DNA of 64,000 bases from assembly GCA_907163375.1 (NCBI GenBank), contig CAJQUW010003643.1, positions 62,001-126,000 on the forward strand. Reading direction: 5' to 3'. The notes below the pieces were generated by a model, which saw only the letters and a program-made list of their open reading frames with translations, did not search any database and was not told where the DNA came from. Position 1 is the first letter of the stretch. Every line of letters begins with the position of its first letter. This document shows positions 54,501 through 61,091 of this stretch, piece by piece. This DNA is from Prostheceraeus crozeri. Lineage: Eukaryota; Platyhelminthes; Polycladida; Euryleptidae. Position numbers and translations under genes: made by a program.

Positions 54501-57500
54501 TTTCAGGGGCTTCTTTAGCACAGGATCGAGGCCGACTGGAAGTTCAGAATGAGTCATTGAAGAGCGAAAATACCTGTCTGAAGCGACAGCTGGAGGTAAT
54601 TTCTCAGAATTTCTCGACCCTTATTTCATTTATAGCCTGAAAATGCAGTAGCTGTGCTTAACAGTGATCTGGAGTGGCAGAATTTTGCCAGCTCCGCTCC
54701 ACGCGTCTTCGGGAGCGGCTTCGCTGCGCTCCATCTGTACCTTTCAACAACTCCGCTCGAAGTTCAACATGTTATATAATTCGATCTCATGCGCTTACAT
54801 AGACGTACATGCACACGTATGGTTGAAATAGCTGTCGAAGTAATGTTTGATGTGATTTTTCATTGTAGTCACTGACTCAATACATTAGCAAATTTATCAA
54901 AACTATGCAACTATGCAGCTATACTTGTATAGCTTACATGCAGCTATACTTGTATAGCTTACATGCAGCAAACCATAACTGATTGAAAGAACTACCGTAG
55001 TTTAATTCTGTCTTTCTGTATATTAACATTGAAGCGATTCTCATTTCCGAGTATTCTCCCGGACGTCACTTTGTCAACTACTATTCGTCAGATGTTGTGT
55101 GATCGTTCAAAGCTGACTCTCCGAATTTCTCCCTAGAAAAGAAAAAGTGCCATATAGAAAGAAAGAAAGAATTCTTTATTGTCTCACAATGCATGAATCA
55201 GTGAGCACATGACAATATTCTTTAAAATGACGATATCACGAATAATAGATTATAAAATCAATAGATAAAATCAAGTGAATACAAGTGTAATCATGAATAT
55301 CTGCTATAACAGTATTTACTAAGAGTTTTTTTAGCTAAAAAAAGAGTTTTTTATCGCTAAAAAGTGCTGAATTTGGTATATGGTTGTAACTCTATTTGAC
55401 AGTCTATTACCTGCTCCGCGTATTTAAACTTTTTCCGATCAATTCGAAGTCGCTTCAACCTCATCCACTCCGTTCCAGCACCGTTCCGTTCAGATCCGTG
55501 ATGTTCAAGTATTATTCCAAATCAATGACAAAGTTTCATGTCTTACTGCTTTGGATCGATTCCTCATTCTTCAATGAATATATCTCATGATTCTCAAACG
55601 CTTTGAAATCAAACTGACGGTAGAAAAAATTAAGACTAACATTTTGCGTACACGTACAAATCGACGAGAGCATCACGCATGTACTGGGGCATAGAAAAGA
55701 ATAGCAGTGGAAAATGCGTTGAAGAAAAGCTCAACCTTAATGTCTAAAATTTATTCACCTCAAACGCAGTTGAACGAGGAACATTTCTTTGATTCTGAAC
55801 GTCAAATTGTCAGATTTCTGTGATTCGAATGCCGGGTTTTTAGAGAAGTCGGTGAATGCAGCTGCGCATGAATCGGTGCGTCAATCATCCTCGTCCTAGC
55901 ATTAACTGGCACGAAAGTTGACGCTAGGCTTTCTCTATCAACACGAAACTCAAGTTGCTGCTACTAATAGAAGCAACGTGCCTAGTGCTACCCTCAGCAA
56001 ATGCTGGACCAAATGCTATCTTTATTAATACAGCCATGATGGTTTCCTCCATTCGTCGCGATTTATAATAAGTTATTTGGAGATTCAAGGATACATTGGC
56101 GCTATGTTGCTCTTGGCCTTCCGACAACTCGACGCCCTTGTACTTCTGTTTTCAATTCTCCCGCTATCTTCGAGCCCGATTTTGCAGTTCCTTTAGTACA
56201 CACATTTTTGCAACCTTGCTTGATCACTTCATTTTACTCTTGCCATGTAGCTCAGCATTCATCGATCACACACTCGTAATGTCTCAAACGCTAGCAAACA
56301 TATACCGTCAGATACAATTGATACTCACAGTTAGGCTTGGAAACATTAGAAATTTGACATCCTATCCAAAGACCATAATTGGAAGCTTTTTTGTGACATG
56401 ACGCGTAGAAAATCGAATTCACTCCTGCGCCCTTTCTACAACATTCATAGGGCCATCATCTTTTGCTGTTTCTTTCCGGATACGATTACTTCTGTCTTCT
56501 CCAGATTGACTTTAATATCCCCTTTCTGAATATTGTTTTTTCCATCTAAAGAGTACCGATATTTCTTCGCTGACAATCTGCTTCAGACTGTATTTTTCAA
56601 AATTACTTCACTATAACTCCATATTGATAATGTCATTTCTGATCAACGTAGAATAGTACCATAGACATGATAAAAGTGACCAGGACTTTAAAACTGACAG
56701 ACCCGCATTGTGTGTCTTTATTTGTGAGTATGCCCGCCTATTGATCTCCAGTCCCACTTTCTTCAGAGAGAATTTGAAGAGAACAAAATCAGTCGGAAAA
56801 TTATGGACGATCAGAAAGATACAATTATGAAAATGAAAGAAGTAAGTGCGACTGTGAGTATAGACTGTTCCCATTCGTTTAATTCCACTTTTTGTCAGGG
56901 CCTGAAGGAGAAAGATAAAGAGCTGAAAAATATTCAGACGGAGTCACTGGAAATACAAAAAGAACTGGAGACAAAGTTGCAGCGTCAAATGGAATCTGTC
57001 GCTGCTGAGAAGGTAATAACAATGTTAATACTTGACCTGTATATTGATATCAACAATGTAAGTTGCTTGTAGGACTGCGTCTCAAAATTGACGGAACGAA
57101 AGGAAGATTTGAAAAGAGCGAACAAAGAACTTCAGGATGAACTAGATCTTCTGCGAGACGACCACGAGTGAGTGTATTTGAAACATCAGTCGAAATCCAT
57201 TCATAACGGCGCCACATCCTTCCATCCTTGGGGAATTGTATCAGTCAGCATTCAAAAATTCTACTTATCTGATGAAGAACAGATGTGTCTCAATCTATGA
57301 AGACGCAAATGATAATATTTAAGATGTTGTTTCAGTATCATGGCAAATTCATTCCAAAACAACTTGTGCCGTTGATCCGGTACATTTATGTATTATCTTA
57401 CTGATTATCAACTATTGATCACTCTCCGTCTATAGTGCGCTTCAGTTTAGTAATTATGACACCAGTAGAACAAGACGACATTAAATACATTGTAACTTTT

Positions 57501-59644
57501 GTCTATGACTCTCAGGCAATCTCACAGTCTGGGATTGTGAAATGCTGTAGCTTGTATTTATCTAAACTAATCGCAATCTTGATATGATGAGTTTCAGTGC
57601 TGTTGAGACTTAGAGACTGACCGCTTTATTTGATTTGTCTAATGCGTTTGAAATGCAATTCAATGCTTGCGAAATTAATTATTTATTCATGTCGGCTCCC
57701 AAAAGACTGTACTTCAAAAATACATAGCATTTTACTAATAGTATCGGGATTTTATTATTTAAAGTTTGATTGAATACATTGGTCTTAAAAAGGGAGAGTT
57801 TTTTTTTGTCAAATCATACTAATAGCGATCATTTATCCTCCGTATTTTTTGTAGGGTTGTCAATCATATTTAATTAGTCCTTATTATTGAGTTTAATTTT
57901 TTGTTGCATCATTGAATATACTCGCATACGCATCATAAGTGGATTTGCCAAGTCCATTTAAGTGAGATGCCAAGCAGTATACTTCAAAGTCAAAAGTGTC
58001 AAACAAGGACTTAAGACTCATTACAGAAAGAGATTCATTACGCATTTCTATGGCATTCGAGGAAACAACTTTCGGTCAATGCTTCTGAAAAATTGAGGCA
58101 GTCATTAATTTATGAAGGAGTAAAATTTCCACTCTTATTTGATTGTACAGTACACACTGAAGTTCTTCATATGGCACTTGATTTCTATAGCTGCCGGTTC
58201 AATGTCTACGTAACTCATGATTTGTCTTACATTTCAGCAGTAGTATAACAAAAATGTGGGTCTTCGAGGACAATGATTTAGACAACTTTAGCGCTTGAAA
58301 ATGCTCTACTTGTTGACGAAAAAATCCGTATTAATAATACTGTGCGAAATTACTACCGAAGATTCCATGTATGAAACAGTGTAGAAATATTGTTCTATAT
58401 TATATCGATTAATAGCAAATAAGCTATGAGCTATGGTTTTCTGTTTTGTATATTATTAAATCCCGAGAGGCGAAATAATAGTCAATTTATACAAAGTAGG
58501 AAAAGGCGCGCACTAAGATAAATAGATACGAAAGATATACGCGGAGATTTCTAATTATTTTTCGATGCAGATGTCATCATTGCGGGATACATTGATGCAT
58601 TATATTTTGCAGATTATGCCATGGCTGAATTGCGCATTATTTTTGAATTATTATATTATTGCGCATTATTATATTTATGTATTTGCATTCGACATCAGAG
58701 TTCACTTGATTTCATTCAGTTCTCAAACCGGCAAAATTCTAAACTTAATTCCAACATATGACACTCTTTTTGATCCATGCATATATTTTCTCTAATGCAA
58801 TGAATATCTTACAATCTTGTAATTCTCAGGTATGTTTTTATCACATGTTTATTGTTCATCCCATGATTTTGATAGGCTAAACCTCGGTAACAATTGCTGC
58901 ACTTACCGGGCATCAAAACTAAAAGAAATCGAGAAAATATATTGTATCATGTGCATATTTTCTCACGAATTTCAGGAGATAACCGCATCAAAATCAGATG
59001 AGAAATTAGCAGTATCAAATGAATTGATTCGACGTATTATCTCCATGTAACTAATGGTGTAAAGCATTTATGTCACAATTTCATTCCTATGCATTGACTT
59101 GAGTTCCTAGTTATGATAATTTATAAAATCCACCAGCCGATTTTCCATCTGATAGTATAGAGCAAGCGCTCTGAATGCACCATGGATTAATGAATAATCT
59201 TCAGAAAAGAGTGGAATAATTTATCAACTTTGCAACTGAAGAACTAGACAAAAGTGATCGACTGAGACTGCTGACTCCCTTGAGGAAGTCAATTGCATTT
59301 TCATGTGGTATAAACAGTCATGCAGCTTGTACTCTCATTGCGTATTTTCAACTATGAAAATCAACTTTCTAACATTCAGATATCATCGAAGCCTGTGGCT
59401 TACCACCATCATTTTCATGATAATGCCATGCGCCGTCACCAGTTTACCTGATGAAGCTAAGGAAAGTAACAGAATAATGCAATGATGCCATGAAATATTT
59501 TTGCAGACGAGATGTTGCTCAGTGGAGTGAGCGTTCGAAACTAATATCTAATCTACAAGAGAAGTGTAACGCCACCAAGACGCAGTGGGATTCCGAACGG
59601 GAGCAGTTGGTGTCGGAGAGAGACAGAGCCGTATCAGCTGCGAA
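15328..59644 (+). CDS. LRRCC1: LRRCC1 (CLERC) orthologue, 25 coding exons, 3' end missing
   Basis: Spliced gene for a centrosomal leucine-rich-repeat and coiled-coil protein; in vertebrates LRRCC1 sits at centrioles and the ciliary base and supports spindle integrity and cilium formation. Exons: 15328-15596, 17832-18052, 19590-19694, 20166-20209, 20273-20428, 21481-21594, 21654-21687, 21748-21790, 22835-22940, 23061-23084, 31557-31656, 31716-31834, 32941-33075, 33141-33280, 33339-33455, 41723-41807, 42864-42977, 43982-44053, 47103-47177, 47246-47345, 54507-54595, 56767-56841, 56899-57012, 57073-57167, 59507-59644. They total 2684 nt (about 894 residues), and every junction keeps frame with AG/GT borders. 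From memory of the human protein (about 1032 residues), several stretches align closely: HLDLSSNSISRIEGL, NPVC, ERDRRYRAE, LEDEFRLAL, MVKE, WGEELAHQG and SLAQDRGRLE. The stop codon and about 100 C-terminal residues were not found. Introns of 7-8.5 kb hold the transposons. Confidence 0.9.
15616..15820 (-). mobile_element. tRNA-derived SINE in LRRCC1 intron 1
   Basis: Read on the minus strand it starts GGTGTCCGTGGCACAGTGG (RNA polymerase III A box TGGCACAGTGG). It has a B-box-like GAGGTCAAACCC about 40 bases on, then GGAAGGGCATCCGG, and ends in an A-rich tail. It has the same structure as the copy at 16879. The related intron copy at 9349-9640 is the empty site. Confidence 0.88.
16879..17070 (+). 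mobile_element. tRNA-derived SINE, same family, + strand
   Basis: Contains GTCTCCGTGGCACAGTGATT (A box), CCAGAGGTCGAGTCCCGAG (B box) and GGGAAGGGCATCCGG, in the same order and spacing as the copy at 15616-15820. It lies in LRRCC1 intron 1. Confidence 0.85.
17832..18052 (+). CDS. LRRCC1: LRRCC1 coding exon 2 (LRRs 4-5 and cap)
   Basis: Residues 90-163. The acceptor is TTTAATTGCAG and the donor GTGAGT at 18053. It encodes HINLNFNEIRDISGF, then SIELQGNNLRNLHHL, and ends in NPVCQMKG. The last motif matches the conserved NPVCRLPG that opens the LRR C-terminal cap in vertebrate LRRCC1. The exon runs from phase 2 to phase 1. Confidence 0.93.
19290..19552. mobile_element. Possible hAT-type element remnant
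   Basis: The right end read inward is CAGAGTTGGGCAGTAGCGGA then TCCGCAACTCCGC, a typical hAT-like terminus. A related CCGCTACTCCGG block lies near 19300. The left end and a target duplication are not clear. Confidence 0.4.
19590..19694 (+). CDS. LRRCC1: LRRCC1 coding exon 3 (LRR cap)
   Basis: Residues 164-198, reading DYRKTLLTRIKSLECLDGRD. This is the typical LRRcap pattern (Y-R..L...L..L..LD) and matches human GYRAVILQTLPQLRILD. The acceptor is TTGCTTTTAG and the donor GTTAGT. The phase stays at 1. Confidence 0.9.
20166..20209 (+). CDS. LRRCC1: LRRCC1 coding exon 4 (short linker)
   Basis: A 44-nt exon for DITEFLEFITSETGS. The acceptor is GATATCTTTCAG and the donor GTAAGT. It brings the frame from phase 1 to phase 0. 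Identity rests on phase, splice sites and position, since the linker is poorly conserved. Confidence 0.82.
20273..20428 (+). CDS. LRRCC1: LRRCC1 coding exon 5 (acidic linker)
   Basis: 52 codons, residues 214-265, starting SGEEINPVDKSINLIKTPKI and ending KDRKEVDTK. It begins after TATGGATTTCAG and ends at GTGAGT. The intron before it is only 63 bases. The polar, charged composition fits the disordered linker between the LRR cap and the coiled coil. Confidence 0.88.
21255..21340 (-). mobile_element. SINE fragment, same family
   Basis: On the minus strand: GGTCTCCGCAAGTGAAGTGC, GTGGTCGAGTCCATTG and CAGCAGGAAGGGCATCG. These are the A-box, B-box and core positions of the SINE at 16879, with more divergence and no 3' part. 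It lies in LRRCC1 intron 5. Confidence 0.7.
21481..21594 (+). CDS. LRRCC1: LRRCC1 coding exon 6
   Basis: 38 codons, residues 266-303, containing PPEYQQRLENLEKQLASLV, a short heptad-like helix, then a lysine-rich stretch. The acceptor is TTTATTCTTCAG and the donor GTGAGT. It is phase 0 at both ends. Confidence 0.87.
21654..21687 (+). CDS. LRRCC1: LRRCC1 coding exon 7 (34 nt)
   Basis: A small exon for DIQNASPTVNR plus one base. The acceptor is ATTATCTTTCAG and the donor GTAAGA. It links phase 0 to phase 1 and is needed to keep the frame into the next exon. Confidence 0.78.
21748..21790 (+). CDS. LRRCC1: LRRCC1 coding exon 8 (43 nt)
   Basis: Encodes TPRSMQSRKTNTPQ plus two bases, a Ser/Thr/Arg-rich linker. 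The acceptor is TTGTTTTTACAG and the donor GTAAGT. It joins the exon at 22835 in frame, giving a continuous serine-rich stretch across the junction. Confidence 0.78.
21791..22834. other. LRRCC1 intron 8 with exon-like remnant at 21909-22130
   Basis: After TGTATAACAG a stretch reads partly like the Ser/Lys-rich linker of the host protein (KSSTPRSRSS in one frame, TPNARNQEMATKKKKSSRT in another). No single frame passes through it. Exon 8 joins exon 9 in frame without it. It may be a lost exon or chance. The rest of the intron is AT-rich filler. Confidence 0.35.
22835..22940 (+). CDS. LRRCC1: LRRCC1 coding exon 9
   Basis: Residues 329-364, including SKSPARSQSNEVSKKTGS and ending AAIRTAME. The acceptor is GTCTTCTTAG and the donor GTAACG. 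The reading frame was chosen because the other two give stops or hydrophobic nonsense. It enters in phase 2 and leaves in phase 0. Confidence 0.83.
23061..23084 (+). CDS. LRRCC1: LRRCC1 coding exon 10, probable 24-nt micro-exon
   Basis: Follows GGAGTTGCAG and reads LPEATWAE, then a possible donor GTGAAG at 23085. This short form is phase 0 at both ends and joins exon 11 in frame. The same acceptor opens a longer reading to 23143 (adding VKLRSTENYLKYLAEPLYL, then GTGCGT). That longer form looks coding but ends in phase 2 and would shift the known frame at 31557 unless another exon intervenes. Which form is used is open. Confidence 0.55.
23085..25579. other. LRRCC1 intron 10, left part
   Basis: AT-rich intron sequence with no gene or repeat boundary that I can support. 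If the longer form of exon 10 (to 23143) is used, a further small exon must lie somewhere between here and 31557; I could not find it. Confidence 0.4.
26693..27675. mobile_element. Non-autonomous hAT element, 983 bp, nested
   Basis: Begins CAGTGGCGGCCCGTCC and ends GCACGAGCCGCCACTG. GGGGCGCAGCC and GGCTGCGCCC pair further in. The exact 8-bp duplication CTTAAGCT lies at 26685-26692 and 27676-27683. It has no transposase. The ends differ from those of the surrounding 5-kb hAT, so a different hAT mobilised it. Confidence 0.93.
27734..30179 (-). pseudogene. hAT transposase, broken
   Basis: From 30179 downward: an intact 221-residue N-terminal frame with a BED zinc finger (CLICKKSYSASTKST...HLWRAH, about residues 43-70); then, in changing frames, LTLDLWTNRR near 29070 (first catalytic Asp), ACDYFPDRHTA near 29000 and VAADNVSSN near 28900 (second Asp); RWNSQLTMIKSILKDTNA at about 28560; and the C-terminal dimerisation region PSERVFRMAGNLYTPERARL near 27850. 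Several frameshifts and stops separate these blocks. Segment 29100-29510 does not read as transposase in any one frame. Confidence 0.88.
31055..31217. repeat. Short internal palindrome in the foldback right arm
   Basis: CCGCCCTATCTGTCAGACAT at 31055 pairs with ATCTGACAGAGAGGGCGG ending about 31216, and CATTCCATAATCCG with CGATTATGGAATG. The right arm therefore carries an extra inverse copy of its own segment that is missing from the left arm. Confidence 0.7.
31557..31656 (+). CDS. LRRCC1: LRRCC1 coding exon 11 (coiled coil starts)
   Basis: Residues 373-405, reading HRLESERDRRYRAEDTCRKL. This lines up with human LVEQLDQEREKRWRAEQA, the start of the coiled coil. The acceptor is CCTAATTTGTAG and the donor GTAAGC. 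It follows an 8.5-kb intron filled by nested transposons. Confidence 0.92.
31716..31834 (+). CDS. LRRCC1: LRRCC1 coding exon 12
   Basis: Residues 406-445, a charged helix containing RQAYTNEREVRLNTEDRLRL. The preceding intron is 59 bases. The acceptor is TATTTTTAATAG and the donor GTAAGT. It runs from phase 1 to phase 0. Confidence 0.9.
32941..33075 (+). CDS. LRRCC1: LRRCC1 coding exon 13 (coiled coil)
   Basis: 45 codons, residues 446-490, starting DELERCRIDIEGKQHNEDLL with heptad-spaced leucines. The acceptor is ATCTCTTGATAG and the donor GTAAGT. It is phase 0 at both ends. Confidence 0.9.
33141..33280 (+). CDS. LRRCC1: LRRCC1 coding exon 14 (coiled coil)
   Basis: Residues 491-536, including ALQRELDIVREQLDRSKTDS and ending TDREEAH. 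It is an uninterrupted heptad helix. The acceptor is CATGATTGCAG and the donor GTAAAT. It corresponds to the part of human LRRCC1 around LLRTSLHREREQAQQL. Confidence 0.91.
33339..33455 (+). CDS. LRRCC1: LRRCC1 coding exon 15
   Basis: Residues 537-575, including SPELQAMIEKCLKQEEEKN, matching human DADFQDALAKEIAKEEKKHEQ. The donor GTGAGC at 33456 would create an immediate TGA if unspliced. The intron that follows is 8.3 kb. Confidence 0.91.
33456..35325. other. LRRCC1 intron 15, left part
   Basis: AT-rich intron DNA. Short + frames (for example 33456-33662 and 34765-34965) are readthrough or chance. No element boundary is supported. Confidence 0.4.
35326..36122 (-). pseudogene. Broken gene of an uncharacterised animal protein family
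   Basis: The N-terminal part (36122 downward, 173 residues) has the paired-cysteine pattern FCYICG, then YFGLKI, WAPEYSCSNCYSTLLGWMNG, MPFGIPRVWREQKDHHSDCF. The C-terminal part (to 35326) reads AGIFTGPQ, then LHYLGLHLPELLSRQVQV and LHGERLH. From memory, both halves belong to one widespread family of unknown function, found in multiple copies in arthropods, cnidarians and others, where roughly 300 residues separate them. That core is absent here and the coding frame is broken. Either a mobile-element-borne gene or a dead host paralogue. It lies antisense in LRRCC1 intron 15. Confidence 0.6.
36123..39462. other. LRRCC1 intron 15, middle part
   Basis: No gene recognised. A GC-rich spot at 37745-37790 (GGGCCGGGCTCGG, then CGGCCTGAG) stands out in AT-rich DNA, but I find no matching inverse end. 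A pyrimidine-rich patch lies at 38500-38570. Confidence 0.4.
39463..41350. mobile_element. DNA transposon derivative, 1888 bp, no transposase
   Basis: Begins CAGGCCTGTGATTGCTCC and ends GGCTAATCACAGGCCTG. Both ends continue into TTCCTCAAA-type repeats (39480-39545, and inverse-related sequence at 41285-41330). GTCACG is duplicated at 39457-39462 and 41351-41356. A 6-bp duplication is short for hAT; the true class is unsettled. The inside has only short frames without recognisable domains. Confidence 0.72.
41723..41807 (+). CDS. LRRCC1: LRRCC1 coding exon 16
   Basis: Residues 576-604. It reads YAQLEDEFRLALRIEAARFD, close to human YMDLENEFRIALTVEARRFQ. The acceptor is TCTTTTCCAG and the donor GTAAGT. 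This is the best-conserved coiled-coil block of the family. Confidence 0.94.
41862..42626. repeat. Direct duplication within LRRCC1 intron 16
   Basis: About 140 bp at 41862-42000 recurs at 42474-42626: GTGTTTCGATCGGAGCTTGA, CGTAGCC(A/G)GGAT, a G-run, then GAGGATGAATTTCCAGATAT. The G-run is longer and interrupted in the second copy. The CGCGTAGCC...GGGGG motif itself resembles a common DNA-transposon end. Confidence 0.8.
42864..42977 (+). CDS. LRRCC1: LRRCC1 coding exon 17
   Basis: 38 codons, residues 605-642, reading LSEKFDKVSRDGEKFRHKVI and on to KEIVSQLNA. The acceptor is AAAATTTTCAG and the donor GTAAGT. It is phase 0 at both ends. Confidence 0.9.
43252..43360. repeat. Short palindromic MITE, 109 bp
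   Basis: Arms of about 29 bp: ACCAAATACATTTATTGAAT at 43252 pairs with ATTCAATAAATCTATTTGGT ending at 43360. The loop is about 50 bp. Immediately followed by a SINE. Confidence 0.75.
43367..43570 (+). mobile_element. tRNA-derived SINE of a second family
   Basis: GGTTGGTCTTGTGGTAGAGT (A-box region) is followed 35 bases later by CCTGGGTTCAAATCTAGGC (B box GGTTCAAATCT). A non-tRNA body runs on to about 43570. The acceptor-stem halves do not pair, so it is not a functional tRNA gene. The 3' border is approximate. Confidence 0.75.
43585..43769. mobile_element. MITE with long inverted ends and internal repeats, 185 bp
   Basis: Starts TACCGTATTTCTTTGAATAA and ends TATTCAAAGAAATACGGTA. Its outermost TA may be the target duplication. 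Between are repeated GCGTCTCTTATTC units in direct and inverse order. It lies in LRRCC1 intron 17. Confidence 0.85.
43982..44053 (+). CDS. LRRCC1: LRRCC1 coding exon 18
   Basis: 24 codons, MVKEKEVAMREFMRSRQEKE and onward. The opening MVKE matches human MVKEQKTKLAEV. The acceptor is ACCCTTGTAG and the donor GTGAGG. Confidence 0.88.
44563..45584. mobile_element. Non-autonomous hAT element, 1022 bp
   Basis: Begins CAGGGTTGGAACCGG and ends CCGGTTCCAACCCTG. The 8-bp duplication ATTTGCAC/ATTTGCGC (7 of 8) lies at 44555-44562 and 45585-45592. The left end continues as alternating GGTCGACCGG-type sequence. No transposase. In LRRCC1 intron 18. Confidence 0.9.
46169..46690 (-). CDS. Possible minus-strand exons of an unrecognised gene
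   Basis: Two coding-looking blocks. 46466-46169 follows TTTTCTTTAG, reads KCENVNDGLMTRVERRFVLF and on to NWKECMPDSNGLVQNWLSCW, and ends at a possible donor GTAGTG. Upstream on the same strand, about 46690-46528 reads ALEELPANLVSWAATILKPI then LHPDVSVDITY and ends at GTAAAG. The two do not join in compatible phase as drawn, so either a boundary is wrong or this is a decayed copy. The leucine-rich helical composition suggests a HEAT-like or other alpha-helical protein. Family unknown; nested antisense in LRRCC1 intron 18. Confidence 0.35.
47103..47177 (+). CDS. LRRCC1: LRRCC1 coding exon 19
   Basis: 25 codons, ERIANLEANVDEARRRLELM and onward, heptad leucines throughout. The acceptor is CTCATTGTAG. 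The donor GTCTGC is weak, but the exon is phase 0 and the next acceptor lies 68 bases on. Confidence 0.85.
47246..47345 (+). CDS. LRRCC1: LRRCC1 coding exon 20
   Basis: Residues 692-724. It reads ESIIEGLRSERQLWGEELAH, matching human ESLIFGLRTERKVWGHELAQ. The acceptor is CTTCTTTCAG and the donor GTATAT. A 7.2-kb intron follows, containing the 2.9-kb palindromic-end element. Confidence 0.94.
48391..48522. mobile_element. Small hAT-type MITE, 132 bp
   Basis: Near the left end CAGTAGGATCGCAATTTTCC pairs with GAATTGCGATCCCTG at the right end. AGTAGGTC (48383-48390) and AGTAGGCC (48523-48530) flank it as an 8-bp duplication with one difference. A few extra bases lie at the left end before CAG. Confidence 0.65.
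48531..50141. other. LRRCC1 intron 20, middle part
   Basis: AT-rich filler. No gene or repeat border supported. Confidence 0.4.
50160..50520. repeat. 54-bp palindromic tandem array, left end
   Basis: Six units with period 54 bp (one spacing is 59): GCATACGTATG recurs at about 50205, 50259, 50318, 50372, 50426 and 50480. Each unit also has CATACTATGAAACATAGTATG-like hairpins. The 93-residue minus frame across it is a repeat artefact. Confidence 0.9.
52430..53065. repeat. Palindromic repeat array, right end
   Basis: Irregular copies of CATAGTATGTTTCATACTATG. GGCCCGACAGAGCGTTACATG occurs with small changes near 52755 and 52973, and a weaker copy lies near 52590. Longer and less regular than the left array. 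Confidence 0.85.
53735..54100 (+). pseudogene. Decayed retroelement C-terminal region, GIY-YIG type
   Basis: KIKQLLVSKLHDAPLLRSAE, then CGSIRCKTCNILSSDEF, then in the following DNA IYIDESGRSLRERMNEQ. This resembles the region found in Penelope-like retroelements and some LINE-type proteins: the KQLLV...RCKTC block followed by a GIY-YIG nuclease fold. It is a broken relic; the reverse transcriptase is not recognisable here. A preceding 80-residue + frame (53475-53717) may belong to it. Confidence 0.55.
54507..54595 (+). CDS. LRRCC1: LRRCC1 coding exon 21
   Basis: Residues 725-754. It reads GASLAQDRGRLEVQNESLKS, matching human GSSLAQNRGKLEAQIESLSR. The acceptor is TTTTTGTTTCAG and the donor GTAATT. 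It joins exon 20 in phase 1. Confidence 0.94.
54668..55505. mobile_element. Possible hAT-type element in LRRCC1 intron 21
   Basis: Left CAGTGATCTGGAGTGGCAGA, then CCAGCTCCGCTCCA. Right CACTCCGTTCCAGCACCG, then TCAGATCCGTGATG. These resemble inverse ends only loosely, and no convincing target duplication is present. Confidence 0.3.
56767..56841 (+). CDS. LRRCC1: LRRCC1 coding exon 22
   Basis: 25 codons. It contains RKIMDDQKDTIMKMKE, matching human CKIIDDQTETIRKLKD. The acceptor is CTTTCTTCAG and the donor GTAAGT. Confidence 0.93.
56899..57012 (+). CDS. LRRCC1: LRRCC1 coding exon 23
   Basis: 38 codons, GLKEKDKELKNIQTESLEIQ and onward, matching human CLQEKDEHIKRLQEKITEIE. The preceding intron is 57 bases. 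The donor is GTAATA. Confidence 0.93.
57073..57167 (+). CDS. LRRCC1: LRRCC1 coding exon 24
   Basis: Residues 818-848, reading LTERKEDLKRANKELQDELD, in the region of human LERHNERKEKLKQQLKGKEVELE. The acceptor is TGCTTGTAG and the donor GTGAGT. It leaves in phase 2. Confidence 0.92.
57168..59506. other. LRRCC1 intron 24
   Basis: 2.3 kb of AT-rich intron. No repeat border or additional in-phase exon recognised. Confidence 0.45.
59507..59644 (+). CDS. LRRCC1: LRRCC1 coding exon 25, last one seen
   Basis: Residues 849-894, including AQWSERSKLISNLQEKCNAT and SERDRAVSAAK. It matches the human block RKWHDKGELLCHLETQV...AERDKS. The acceptor is ATTTTTGCAG and the donor GTAAGT. It ends in phase 2, so at least one more exon must exist. 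I found no plausible continuation before 64000. Confidence 0.92.
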
Positions 59645-61090
59645 GTAAGTTATCTCTTCGTCTAATACCAGTCAATTTGTCAAATCTTGTCTTATTTGGA
59701 GCATCGATATCAGACTTTTGAATTTCTAACTATTCTTGAGAAGAATTATGTACATTTTTATAGAGATGTGATTTTCCGGTATTTGCCGACCGAGTTTGCT
59801 TCCCTCCCTATATTTATTTCCGGTGTCGCCCCTATTGGAACGATCATATCCTTGTTATCTATTTTACAAATTCAGTTGATTACTTCGATTCCTTGTTCTG
59901 GTGGTGCGCCAAGCAAGATGACATCTTTCCTTTAAAAGGAGCAGCTAATACCGGGCTTGTCATAAGCTTCCCAAAAGACATTGTGGAAACTTAATTGTTG
60001 AATGCAAAATCAGCATAAATTACTTCTTTTTTCTTTTGTCCATATCTTACTCCACAGAAGAAAAATAGCTGCCAACACAGTATACTCCCTACATAGGCTT
60101 ACTAATGTGATCACTGTTATGTGCGCTAAATGCGTGCATCTGCCGTTATGCAAGCTAGTAGTGCTGTATTACTGTGCTTCTGGATTAAATGGATAAAGTA
60201 ACTGCTCACTTGATTTGATGGATTTTTACTATAGCTTGCGTTGTCTGAGAAAATTAGGCAAATCATGGTCAAAAGTTGATATGATCAAAGGAAAGAAATG
60301 GTCTTACATCTTTTTGTTTTGAGACAGACATTTACTCAACTGTATGCGGGTTGAAAAAAACTTGGATTGCATTTACAGGTGCACTTTCATTCGCTTTGCG
60401 TTTAATTTTTCTTCTCCATAAATATCTGTATGTGCAATATGTCTGTCTTCAATTATCAGGTTAATCTTCATCGACATTGGTGTTGATAGTCAATTGAAGT
60501 ACATAGCTACTTGAGATGTCAAGAAAGAGTTTCTTATTTACATGCAAAAATTCCAATTGGATTCTGTCAGATTCAGTAGACCCAGACATACAGTAGGTTT
60601 CTGGTGGTTTATCATGGGGTAAACTATTGGTCCTTTGGTTAAATAATATATATTTTTCAGCAGAAAGATTATCTCGTGGTTGTCTTGCAAGATGACTCGG
60701 TGTGGTTTCAGAATGTCATGTCCACATTTAGGAACATTGGTGTTTTGTTTGAGTCGGTACTGCTATAGACTCGCGTAACTTGAAGGTGTACTACGGATGA
60801 TTTTTTAATGTGACCTCTATCGCATGTACGTTGGAAGAGAATTCATTCGATGTGACACTCAGCAGTGAAAGTTGTTTCGTTAAGTCGCTAGAACTGAATG
60901 AAAATGCATGATGATGTCATTCATGATCTGAGCGTGATGGGAGCAGGATAGAAGTGTGCAAGCAAGCGTCAGGTTTTTTTCGCAGCGATGTATGAATTAC
61001 ATTTTTGTCACGTGCAGTGACGAACAGGCATCAAATGCAAGCGCATCATTTCAAATAGCAGCATCTTCATCTGGAGATTCATTTCAAGTT
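59645..61090. other. Downstream of exon 25, no exon found
   Basis: Searched by eye for an acceptor followed by a phase-2 coiled-coil exon matching the vertebrate C-terminus (AFKRQVDAIVEAHQAEI region). None seen. Confidence 0.4.
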
Positions 61091-61091
61091 T

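Noticed and set aside
60664-60780. Possible LRRCC1 exon after TTTTTCAG
   Set aside because: The phase-compatible frame gives a cysteine-rich peptide unlike a coiled coil and ends at a stop without a donor.
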